From positions 3,707 to 15,836 of the forward strand of contig DFDI01000086.1 of the NCBI GenBank assembly GCA_002367635.1: DNA of 12,130 nucleotides. The letters run 5' to 3'. A model generated the notes under the pieces. It was not told the origin of the DNA and did not search any database. It saw only the letters and a program-made list of their open reading frames with translations. Below, piece by piece: positions 1 to 9,944 of the stretch. The DNA is from Betaproteobacteria bacterium UBA3031 (GTDB lineage: Bacteria; Pseudomonadota; Gammaproteobacteria; Burkholderiales; Eutrophovitaceae). Position numbers and translations under genes: made by a program. The first letter of the stretch is position 1. Each line of letters opens with the position of its first letter.

Positions 1-231
1 GCGGCAGCAGAAGAAGAGCAGACTGAATTTGACGTGATTATTACAGCTCATGGCGACAACAAAGTTTCAGTCATTAAGGCGGTTAGAGCGATCACATCGC
101 TCGGTCTTAAGGAAGCCAAAGACCTCGTTGATGGCGCCCCAAAGGCTGTTAAAGAAGGCGTATCAAAAGCGGAAGCTGATGATTGCAAGAAGCAGCTTGA
201 AGAAGCTGGTGCCTCGGTTGAGATTAAATAA
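1..231 (+). CDS. rplL: 50S ribosomal protein L7/L12, C-terminal part (5' end outside window)
   Basis: Reading frame 1 is open from the first base to TAA at 229-231 and gives the last 76 residues of L7/L12, the multi-copy stalk protein that recruits and stimulates EF-G, EF-Tu, IF2 and RF3 on the large subunit. The visible part starts in the Ala/Glu-rich hinge (AAAEEEQTEFDV) and covers the whole C-terminal domain. The factor-binding surface is recognisable in KVSVIKAVR and LGLKEAKDLV, and the protein ends in EEAGASVEIK. The N-terminal dimerisation domain that binds L10 lies upstream of the window. One oddity is a cysteine at codon 62 of the visible frame (DDCKKQ), because L7/L12 usually has none. 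The gene is followed by a long hairpin-rich spacer and then rpoB, the usual rplKAJL-rpoBC order. Identity is certain. Only the start is missing. Confidence 0.97.
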   Translation, partial: AAAEEEQTEFDVIITAHGDNKVSVIKAVRAITSLGLKEAKDLVDGAPKAVKEGVSKAEADDCKKQLEEAGASVEIK

Positions 232-256
232 CGCGTTTTTTGAAGTATTGCCCAAA

Positions 257-289
257 CGGTTTACCTCCTTATCGGGGGTAAACCGATTT
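257..289 (+). terminator. Terminator-like hairpin (probable attenuator) between rplL and rpoB
   Basis: Bases 257-268 pair with 274-285 to give a 12-bp stem (CGGTTTACC / GGTAAACCG plus three inner pairs, one of them G-U) and a 5-base loop TTATC. A short, interrupted T-rich stretch follows (ATTTGTGGTTTTG, 286-298). The stem is strong but the T-run is poor, which suits partial rather than complete termination. In E. coli an attenuator at the same place lets only a fraction of rplL transcripts continue into rpoBC, which lowers polymerase output relative to ribosomal proteins. The same role here is inferred from position and structure. The hairpin begins 26 bases after the rplL stop. Confidence 0.7.
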
Positions 290-303
290 GTGGTTTTGAG
301 AGG

Positions 304-340
304 GTAAATAAAAGCTTTTTTGTTTTTATTTACGTTTTTG
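304..340 (+). terminator. Second, AT-rich hairpin in the rplL-rpoB spacer
   Basis: GTAAATAAAAGC (304-315) pairs with GTTTTTATTTAC (322-333) over 12 bp including one G-U, with a loop of six Ts (316-321). GTTTTTG follows at 334-340. The arms and the T-run make it terminator-like, but the stem is almost all A-T, so it would be weak alone. It could instead be a backup to the hairpin at 257-285, a pause site, or an RNase cleavage site. Function is not certain. Confidence 0.5.
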
Positions 341-360
341 TAGTATCTCCACGGTTTGGT

Positions 361-412
361 CGGACTGGTCTTTCCAGTCGTCCGCCAGAGGTTGGTAGAG
401 GCCAACCGCCAG
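361..412 (+). promoter_or_regulatory. Pair of GC-rich hairpins in the rpoB leader
   Basis: Two adjacent stem-loops lie here. In the first, GACTGG (363-368) pairs with CCAGTC (374-379) around loop TCTTT, with outer CG/CG pairs across a 3-base bulge (361-362 with 383-384). In the second, GGTTGG (390-395) pairs with CCAACC (402-407) around TAGAGG. The 7-base direct repeat CCGCCAG (382-388 and 406-412) flanks the second loop. No T-run follows, so these are not terminators. In E. coli the rplL-rpoB spacer carries an RNase III processing hairpin, and one of these could serve that role, but nothing in the bases proves it. Confidence 0.45.
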
Positions 413-433
413 GCCATTTTAATTGACGTTAAC

Positions 434-468
434 GCTCAGTAGCGTATCGCTGAGTTCTATTTACGGAG
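434..468 (+). promoter_or_regulatory. rpoB ribosome-binding site with a small upstream hairpin
   Basis: GGAG at 465-468 lies 5 bases before ATG at 474 and decides the rpoB start. Just upstream, CTCAG (435-439) can pair with CTGAG (450-454), or alternatively AGCG (441-444) with CGCT (448-451). This puts a small stem-loop within 15 bases of the Shine-Dalgarno sequence. The ribosome-binding assignment is firm. A regulatory role for the hairpin is speculative. Confidence 0.65.
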
Positions 469-473
469 ACTTT

Positions 474-4607
<4,134 letters not shown>

Positions 4608-4660
4608 GTGGCGCTGAACGAGTACCTATACTTCGACAAAGAATTTAAAAGGGGCAAACA

Positions 4661-7600
4661 ATGAAAGCGTTGTTGGATCTATTTAAGCAGGTAAATCATG
4701 AAGAGGACTTCGATGCTATTAAAATCAGCCTCGCATCTCCGGAAAAAATTCGATCTTGGTCTTATGGAGAGGTCAAGAAGCCTGAGACTATAAATTATCG
4801 GACGTTTAAACCTGAGAGGGACGGATTGTTTTGCGCAAAGATTTTCGGCCCGGTAAAAGACTACGAGTGTCTTTGTGGTAAGTACAAGCGTTTAAAGCAC
4901 CGAGGTGTTATTTGCGAGAAGTGTGGTGTTGAAGTCACTCTGTCGAAGGTGCGCCGAGAGCGAATGGCTCACATTGAGCTTGCGTCACCAGTAGCGCATA
5001 TTTGGTTTCTTAAGTCTCTGCCATCACGTTTGGGTATCGTATTGGATATTCCGCTAAGAGATATTGAGCGGGTGCTTTATTTTGAAGCCTATATCATCAC
5101 GCATCCAGGAATGACACCTCTGAATAAAGGGGATTTATTATCTGAGGATAATTATTTAGAAAAATTTGAAGAGTTTGGGGATGAGTTCACTGCCGTGATG
5201 GGTGCTGAGGGGATTCGTGAGCTACTTAAAAGTATTGATATTACTGGCGAGATTGAAAGGCTTCGGCAGGACCTCAGTGAGACCGAATCTGATACTAAAA
5301 TTAAAAAGATTGCTAAACGACTTAAAGTTCTAGAGGCATTCAATAGATCTGGAATCAAACCAGAGTGGATGGTGATGGAGGTGCTGCCCGTATTGCCACC
5401 AGACTTGAGACCTTTGGTGCCCTTAGATGGCGGACGCTTTGCGACGTCGGACCTTAACGATTTGTATCGAAGAGTCATTAATCGAAATAACAGATTGAAG
5501 AGGCTCCTGGAGCTTAAGGCGCCAGAGATCATCTGCCGGAATGAGAAGCGAATGCTTCAAGAGTCGGTTGACTCATTGCTTGATAATGGACGTCGTGGTA
5601 AGGCGATGACCGGAGCTAATAAGCGCCCATTGAAGTCATTAGCTGACATGATTAAAGGTAAGGGAGGCCGATTCAGGCAAAACTTGCTCGGTAAGCGGGT
5701 TGATTACTCAGGGCGATCAGTGATTGTTGTTGGGCCGCAATTGAAGTTACATCAGTGCGGTTTGCCTAAGAAAATGGCACTCGAATTATTTAAGCCGTTT
5801 ATTTTCCATAAGCTAGAGGTTTTAGGGTTCGCAACGACGATTAAATCTGCTAAGCGATTGGTGGAGCAGGAAGTTCCTGAGGTGTGGGATATCCTCGAAG
5901 ATGTTATTAGAGAGCATCCAGTTCTCTTGAATAGAGCGCCTACGCTACACCGTTTGGGCATTCAGGCATTTGAGCCTGTCCTTATTGAGGGAAAGGCAAT
6001 ACAGTTGCACCCGTTGGTGTGCGCTGCGTTTAACGCTGACTTTGATGGCGACCAAATGGCGGTTCATGTGCCTCTATCCATTGAGGCTCAGATGGAATGT
6101 AGAACTTTGATGATGGCATCGAACAACGTGCTGTCACCGGCTAATGGAGAGCCGATTATTGTTCCCTCTCAAGATATCGTATTGGGTCTTTATTACATGA
6201 CTCGAGAGAAAATTGGTGCGAAGGGTGAAGGCATGATCTTCGCGAACGTCACAGAGGCGAAGCGTGCGTACCAGAACGGTGATATTGATCTCCAAGCGTC
6301 GTGTGAAGTCCGCATCGCTGAGGGAAAAATTGAAGAAGGTGGTGCCGGCAGACGAGTTAGTCGGCATAAGACGACCGTTGGACGGTCATTCTTGTCAGAA
6401 ATTTTGCCTCAAGGTCTGTCTTTTGAGTTGGTCAATAAGACGCTTAAAAAGAAAGATATTTCTCGGCTTATTAACGTGAGCTTCAGAGAGTTTGGTACAC
6501 GTGAGACAGTGATCTTCGCTGACAAATTGATGTATACGGGCTTCACGTTTGCGACGCGAGCGGGATTGTCGTTCGCGGTCAAAGATATGGTGATTCCGGA
6601 AGAAAAAGTCAGAATTCTTGCGGAGGCTGAAGAAGAGGTCAAAGAAATTGAGGGTCAGTACACCTCAGGTCTTGTCACGCAAGGCGAGAGATATAACAAG
6701 GTTGTTGATATCTGGGGGCGAGCGGGAGACGTTGTTGCAAAGGCGATGATGGATGGCCTAGGTAAAGAGGCCGTTAAGAAGTGGGATGTTGACTCTAATG
6801 CTTGGCTCCCACTCAAAGATGAAAAGGGACAACAAGTCTATCAAGAGTCGTTTAATTCGATATATATGATGGCCGACTCTGGTGCTCGGGGCTCTGCTGC
6901 TCAGATCAAGCAGCTAGCCGGTATGCGTGGACTCATGGCGAAACCGGATGGTTCGATTATTGAGACGCCGATTACAGCAAACTTTAGAGAAGGGTTGAAT
7001 GTATTGCAGTACTTTATTTCGACGCATGGAGCTCGAAAAGGACTTGCAGATACTGCGTTGAAGACCGCTAACTCTGGATATCTAACCAGAAGGCTGGTTG
7101 ATGTTACGCAGGATTTGGTTGTGGTAGAGAGCGATTGCGGCACGTCTCGCGGATTCGTTCAAAAGGCTTTAATCGAAGGTGGAGAGGTCGTTGAGCCATT
7201 GAGTGAAAGAATTCTCGGGAGGGTGATTGCGGATGACTTAGTTGATCCGGAAAATGGCGCGCTACTCGCAACAGCTGGGACGTTGCTTGATGAAAAGCTG
7301 GTGAACCAAATTGAGAATAGTGGGGTTGATGAGGTTAAGGTGAGGACCCCCCTAACGTGTGAGACGCGTTTTGGGCTGTGTGCGAGCTGCTACGGGCGTG
7401 ACTTGGGCCGAGGTCATTTGGTTAGTGCTGGTGAGGCTGTGGGTGTTATTGCAGCCCAATCCATTGGGGAGCCAGGTACTCAGTTGACAATGAGAACATT
7501 CCATATTGGGGGTGCGGCGTCGCGAACTGCAGTTGCAAGCCAAATTGATTCAAAATCTAAGGGCGTTGTTAAGTTTTCACCACAAATGCGTTATGTGACC

Positions 7601-8905
7601 AATGAGCGTGACGAAAAAGTTGTCATTGCGCGTTCTGCTGAGATTGTGATCCTTGATGACGTCGGTAGGGAGCGAGAGCGACATAAAGTCCCCTATGGGG
7701 CAATGTTGCATGTTTCCGATGGTTCCATTGAAAAAGCCGGAAAAGTCTTGGCCAATTGGGATCCTCATACACGGCCGATCGTTACGGAATATTCGGGTAC
7801 GGTTAAATTTGAAAATGTTGAGGAGGGCGTCACTGTCGCGAGGCAGATTGATGATGTGACTGGCCTCTCAACGCTAGTGGTTACTGATCCTAAGAGAAGT
7901 TCCTCTAGTCAAGGGAAAGACTCTCGACCAAGTGTTAGGTTGATCGACGAAAGTGGTGAGGAAATTAAGATCGCAGGAACTGACACGCCAGTTAATATTA
8001 CGGTGCCGGTCAATTCGGTCATTACCGTAAAAAATGGACAACAGGTTGGGGTTGGTGAAATTCTAGCTCGAATCCCGCAGGAAAATTCTAAAACCAGAGA
8101 TATTACCGGTGGTCTGCCGCGGGTTGCGGAACTCTTTGAGGCTAGAGCTCCGAAGGATGCCGGGATGTTGGCGGCGATCACAGGTGCTATATCGTTCGGA
8201 AAAGACACTAAAGGTAAGCAGCGTTTGGTTATAACTGATAGTGATGGTGTATCCCACGAGTTTCTAATCTCGAAAGATAAGCACATGATGGTTCATGAGG
8301 GTCAGTTGGTTAATACCGGCGAGCTGATCGTTGACGGCCCACCGGATCCGCATGAGATTCTTAAATTGTTAGGCATTGAGGCGTTAGCGCGGTATATCAT
8401 CGATGAAGTTCAAGATGTGTATCGTTTGCAGGGCGTGAAGATCAACGATAAGCATATCGAGGTCATTGTCAGGCAGATGCTGCGTCGTGTGAATATCACC
8501 AACTCTGGCCACACTGCGTTTATCCAAGGAGAGCAAGTTGAGCGCTCTGAGGTGCTGTCAGCTAACGAGAAGCTTATTGCTGAGGATAAAATGCCAGCAA
8601 CCTATGACAATGTGTTGCTTGGGATTACCAAGGCATCGTTGTCTACAGACTCGTTCATTTCAGCGGCCTCTTTTCAGGAAACGACCCGAGTGCTTACAGA
8701 GGCAGCGATTATGGGCAAAAGAGACGAGCTTCGCGGTCTCAAAGAGAACGTTATTGTGGGTCGATTGATTCCGGCTGGAACAGGCCTCGCGTACCACCGA
8801 AATCGCAAGCGACCAGAAGTACTCGACATCTTTGAGGACACGCCAGCTGCCCCAGAGAGAATTTTTGATGAGGTTTTTGAGGGCGAAGGCGAAGCTGCGG
8901 CTTGA
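4661..8905 (+). CDS. rpoC: DNA-directed RNA polymerase subunit beta'
   Basis: The product has 1414 residues (E. coli 1407) and is the catalytic beta' subunit, which holds the active-site magnesium, clamp, bridge helix and trigger loop. The start is fixed by the conserved MKALLDLFKQV and by AAGGGG at 4649-4654, 6 bases before ATG. The N-terminal zinc ribbon is complete (Cys70, 72, 85, 88). The magnesium-binding NADFDGD places Asp460, 462 and 464 at the same numbers as in E. coli. The second zinc site is Cys826, 900, 907 and 910. The trigger loop reads QLTMRTFHIGG with Met944, Arg945 and His948. The shift of +12 relative to E. coli after residue 700 comes from a longer loop around residues 704-722 (WDVDSNAWLPLKDEKG), just before SFNSIYMMADSGARGS. 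The C terminus is a short acidic/Ala tail (FEGEGEAAA). The TGA stop lies inside the -35 box of the downstream promoter. The gene looks intact. Confidence 0.98.
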   Translation: MKALLDLFKQVNHEEDFDAIKISLASPEKIRSWSYGEVKKPETINYRTFKPERDGLFCAKIFGPVKDYECLCGKYKRLKHRGVICEKCGVEVTLSKVRRERMAHIELASPVAHIWFLKSLPSRLGIVLDIPLRDIERVLYFEAYIITHPGMTPLNKGDLLSEDNYLEKFEEFGDEFTAVMGAEGIRELLKSIDITGEIERLRQDLSETESDTKIKKIAKRLKVLEAFNRSGIKPEWMVMEVLPVLPPDLRPLVPLDGGRFATSDLNDLYRRVINRNNRLKRLLELKAPEIICRNEKRMLQESVDSLLDNGRRGKAMTGANKRPLKSLADMIKGKGGRFRQNLLGKRVDYSGRSVIVVGPQLKLHQCGLPKKMALELFKPFIFHKLEVLGFATTIKSAKRLVEQEVPEVWDILEDVIREHPVLLNRAPTLHRLGIQAFEPVLIEGKAIQLHPLVCAAFNADFDGDQMAVHVPLSIEAQMECRTLMMASNNVLSPANGEPIIVPSQDIVLGLYYMTREKIGAKGEGMIFANVTEAKRAYQNGDIDLQASCEVRIAEGKIEEGGAGRRVSRHKTTVGRSFLSEILPQGLSFELVNKTLKKKDISRLINVSFREFGTRETVIFADKLMYTGFTFATRAGLSFAVKDMVIPEEKVRILAEAEEEVKEIEGQYTSGLVTQGERYNKVVDIWGRAGDVVAKAMMDGLGKEAVKKWDVDSNAWLPLKDEKGQQVYQESFNSIYMMADSGARGSAAQIKQLAGMRGLMAKPDGSIIETPITANFREGLNVLQYFISTHGARKGLADTALKTANSGYLTRRLVDVTQDLVVVESDCGTSRGFVQKALIEGGEVVEPLSERILGRVIADDLVDPENGALLATAGTLLDEKLVNQIENSGVDEVKVRTPLTCETRFGLCASCYGRDLGRGHLVSAGEAVGVIAAQSIGEPGTQLTMRTFHIGGAASRTAVASQIDSKSKGVVKFSPQMRYVTNERDEKVVIARSAEIVILDDVGRERERHKVPYGAMLHVSDGSIEKAGKVLANWDPHTRPIVTEYSGTVKFENVEEGVTVARQIDDVTGLSTLVVTDPKRSSSSQGKDSRPSVRLIDESGEEIKIAGTDTPVNITVPVNSVITVKNGQQVGVGEILARIPQENSKTRDITGGLPRVAELFEARAPKDAGMLAAITGAISFGKDTKGKQRLVITDSDGVSHEFLISKDKHMMVHEGQLVNTGELIVDGPPDPHEILKLLGIEALARYIIDEVQDVYRLQGVKINDKHIEVIVRQMLRRVNITNSGHTAFIQGEQVERSEVLSANEKLIAEDKMPATYDNVLLGITKASLSTDSFISAASFQETTRVLTEAAIMGKRDELRGLKENVIVGRLIPAGTGLAYHRNRKRPEVLDIFEDTPAAPERIFDEVFEGEGEAAA

Positions 8906-8930
8906 CATAGGCGGCGGGTGGTCTTAGAAT
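8902..8930 (+). promoter_or_regulatory. Sigma-70 promoter for the str operon (rpsL-rpsG-fusA-tuf)
   Basis: TTGACA (8902-8907, full consensus) is followed after exactly 17 bases by TAGAAT (8925-8930, five of six to consensus). The -35 box overlaps the rpoC stop codon (TGA at 8903-8905). Transcription would begin near 8936-8938, leaving a leader of about 120 bases before rpsL. The bases after the -10 box are GC-rich (CGCCCG, 8931-8936), the discriminator type found at rRNA and ribosomal-protein promoters that ppGpp and DksA repress in well-studied proteobacteria. Stringent control is therefore a reasonable inference. Promoter identification rests on box match and spacing only. Confidence 0.82.
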
Positions 8931-8943
8931 CGCCCGTCTTTTT
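8913..8943 (+). terminator. rpoBC terminator-like hairpin overlapping the str promoter
   Basis: Bases 8913-8922 (GGCGGGTGGT) pair with 8929-8938 (ATCGCCCGTC) over 10 bp with three G-U pairs, around loop CTTAGA. TTTTT follows at 8939-8943. This is a good intrinsic-terminator shape starting only 8 bases after the rpoC stop. The -10 box of the str promoter (8925-8930) lies in the loop and 3' arm, so the same DNA may end one transcript and start the next. Transcripts started at the promoter would begin near the base of the 3' arm and could not form this stem. Confidence 0.6.
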
Positions 8944-8989
8944 CCCAGTCGTAAAATCGCTGGGGTAACGGTTACAATACGAGTTGGGA
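8943..8989 (+). promoter_or_regulatory. Alternative-pairing segment in the rpsL leader
   Basis: CCCAG (8944-8948) can pair with CTGGG (8960-8964), giving a small stem-loop at the start of the str leader. The same segment, TCCCAGT (8943-8949), can also pair with GTTGGGA (8983-8989), which is the 5' arm of the downstream terminator-like hairpin. The two pairings exclude each other, as in an attenuator with an antiterminator. The pairings are short (5-7 bp including G-U), so the switch is a suggestion only. Confidence 0.35.
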
Positions 8990-9020
8990 CGGATATCGTG
9001 TCCGTCCCAACTTTGTTTTT
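8983..9020 (+). terminator. Strong intrinsic terminator or attenuator in the rpsL leader
   Basis: GTTGGGACGGA (8983-8993) pairs perfectly with TCCGTCCCAAC (9001-9011), giving an 11-bp stem with a 7-base loop TATCGTG. TTTGTTTTT follows at once (9012-9020). It is the clearest intrinsic-terminator structure in the window. It lies about 50 bases downstream of the predicted str transcription start and 36 bases before the rpsL start codon. It must therefore either stop read-through from rpoC or attenuate the str operon itself. I see no convincing promoter between it and rpsL, so transcripts that express rpsL should have to cross it. Attenuator-like rpsL leaders have been predicted computationally in other proteobacteria. 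Whether this one belongs to such a family was not tested. Confidence 0.78.
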
Positions 9021-9039
9021 ATGTAGACCATAATTTTTT

Positions 9040-9056
9040 AGGACCCGATATTTAAG
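9040..9056 (+). promoter_or_regulatory. rpsL ribosome-binding site with long spacing
   Basis: The best Shine-Dalgarno match ahead of rpsL is AGGA (9040-9043), separated from ATG at 9057 by 13 bases (CCCGATATTTAAG). Usual spacing is about 5-9. The other genes in the window have 4-6. Initiation may rely on the A/T-rich stretch near the start codon as well. Confidence 0.5.
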
Positions 9057-9431
9057 ATGCCAACTACAAATCAATTGGTTCGCAAAGGCAGATCAGTGCC
9101 GATTGTGAAAAGTAAAGTTCCTGCCCTTGGGGGCGCACCCGCGAAGCGCGGAGTGTGTACTCGTGTGTATACGACGACACCTAAAAAACCAAATTCAGCC
9201 CTAAGAAAAGTTGCCAAAGTGCGCCTGACGACGGGCTTTGAGGTGATTAGTTATATTGGGGGTGAGGGCCATAATTTGCAGGAACACTCGGTTGTCCTAA
9301 TTAGGGGTGGGCGAGTTAAAGATTTACCGGGGGTGCGGTACCACGTAGTTCGAGGTAGCTTGGATACGCAGGGAGTTAAGGATCGTAAGCAGTCTCGATC
9401 TAAGTATGGGACTAAGAGAGCTAAGGGTTAA
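9057..9431 (+). CDS. rpsL: 30S ribosomal protein S12
   Basis: The product has 124 residues, the normal length for proteobacterial S12, which sits at the decoding centre of the small subunit and monitors codon-anticodon fidelity. The conserved start MPTTNQLVRKG, RGVCTRVYTTTPKKPNSALRK and GGEGHNLQEHSV are all present. Lys43 and Lys88, the classical streptomycin-resistance positions, are wild type. Asp89, the residue methylthiolated by RimO in E. coli, is kept in VKDLPGVRYH. The start codon is certain because an in-frame TAG at 9039-9041 closes the frame upstream. The only Shine-Dalgarno match, AGGA at 9040-9043, is 13 bases from ATG, which is unusually far. This is the first gene of the str operon. 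rpsG follows after 42 bases. Confidence 0.98.
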   Translation: MPTTNQLVRKGRSVPIVKSKVPALGGAPAKRGVCTRVYTTTPKKPNSALRKVAKVRLTTGFEVISYIGGEGHNLQEHSVVLIRGGRVKDLPGVRYHVVRGSLDTQGVKDRKQSRSKYGTKRAKG

Positions 9432-9438
9432 ATATCTC

Positions 9439-9453
9439 TTAACGGGCTGTTAA
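9439..9453 (+). promoter_or_regulatory. Small hairpin in the rpsL-rpsG spacer
   Basis: TTAAC (9439-9443) pairs with GTTAA (9449-9453) around loop GGGCT, in the 42-base gap ahead of rpsG. In E. coli, S7 binds a structured region of roughly 100 bases between rpsL and rpsG to repress its own translation. This gap is much shorter and holds only this weak 5-bp stem, so the E. coli type of site is not evident. Confidence 0.3.
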
Positions 9454-9473
9454 TAGAATTCAAAGAGGTTTAA

Positions 9474-9944
9474 ATGCCAAGACGCAGAGAAGTACCGAAA
9501 CGCCAGATATTGCCAGATCCTAAATTTCACAATCAAGAGGTTGCGAAATTTATGAATGTAATTATGCAGGCTGGAAAAAAATCCGTGGCTGAGCGAATCG
9601 TATATGGGGCGCTTGATCACATCGCGAAAAAGGCTAACGCAGATCCGTTGGAAGTCTTCAATACTGCTTTGTCGAACGTGCGCCCTCTTGTTGAGGTTAA
9701 GTCCCGACGAGTCGGCGGGGCTAATTACCAAGTTCCTGTCGAAGTTCGCCCTTCCCGTCGCAGTGCTTTAGCAATGCGCTGGTTGAAGGAAGCAGCAAGG
9801 TCTAGAAGTGAGAAGTCCATGGCTGAAAGGTTGGGTAGTGAGCTCAAGGACGCTTCAGAAGGTCGCGGAGGCGCTGTGAAGAAAAAGGAAGAAGTGCACC
9901 GTATGGCAGAAGCAAATAAAGCCTTCTCTCATTTCCGTTTTTAA
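9474..9944 (+). CDS. rpsG: 30S ribosomal protein S7
   Basis: The product has 156 residues, the common bacterial length. S7 is a primary 16S rRNA-binding protein that nucleates assembly of the 30S head and lies close to the E-site tRNA and the mRNA exit. Conserved stretches are the start MPRRREVPKRQILPDPKF, the rRNA-contact region KSRRVGGANYQVPVEVRP, RRSALAMRW, and the C-terminal KKKEEVHRMAEANKAFSHFRF region. The start at 474 bases after 9000 (9474) is supported by AAAGAGG at 9462-9468, 5 bases upstream. It is the second gene of the str operon, 42 bases after rpsL and 24 bases before fusA. S7 is the operon's translational autoregulator in E. coli. Whether that holds here is unclear because the spacer is short. 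Confidence 0.98.
   Translation: MPRRREVPKRQILPDPKFHNQEVAKFMNVIMQAGKKSVAERIVYGALDHIAKKANADPLEVFNTALSNVRPLVEVKSRRVGGANYQVPVEVRPSRRSALAMRWLKEAARSRSEKSMAERLGSELKDASEGRGGAVKKKEEVHRMAEANKAFSHFRF

Noticed and set aside
163..417. 84-codon antisense open frame over the rplL end and the rplL-rpoB spacer
   Set aside because: It has no recognisable protein features, it runs through the hairpins, and its composition follows the + strand elements. It is most likely chance.
423..451. Promoter for rpoB using TTGACG at 423-428
   Set aside because: At 17-base spacing the -10 position reads ATCGCT, and no neighbouring register gives a usable -10 box.
423..473. Alternative rpoB start at TTG 423, adding 17 residues
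   Set aside because: The added residues are not like any beta-subunit N terminus and they read through the leader hairpin. ATG 474 has GGAG at the right distance and gives the conserved MAYSFTEKKRIRK.
5152..5532. 126-codon antisense open frame inside rpoC
   Set aside because: It is a shadow of the conserved rpoC frame, and its Ser/Leu-rich product is unlike a known protein. The + strand reading is firmly conserved. The same applies to the antisense frame at 7909-8286.
8949..8978. Second promoter for rpsL with -10 box TACAAT (8973-8978)
   Set aside because: The -10 match is good, but no acceptable -35 box lies 16-18 bases upstream (TCGTAA/CGTAAA) and there is no extended -10 TG. It remains possible with an activator, and would start the RNA at the hairpin itself.
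9013..9034. Promoter between the leader terminator and rpsL (CATAAT at 9029-9034)
   Set aside because: The only TTG-like box (TTGTTT, 9013-9018) is 10 bases away, too close, and at 17 bases the sequence is CCCAAC.
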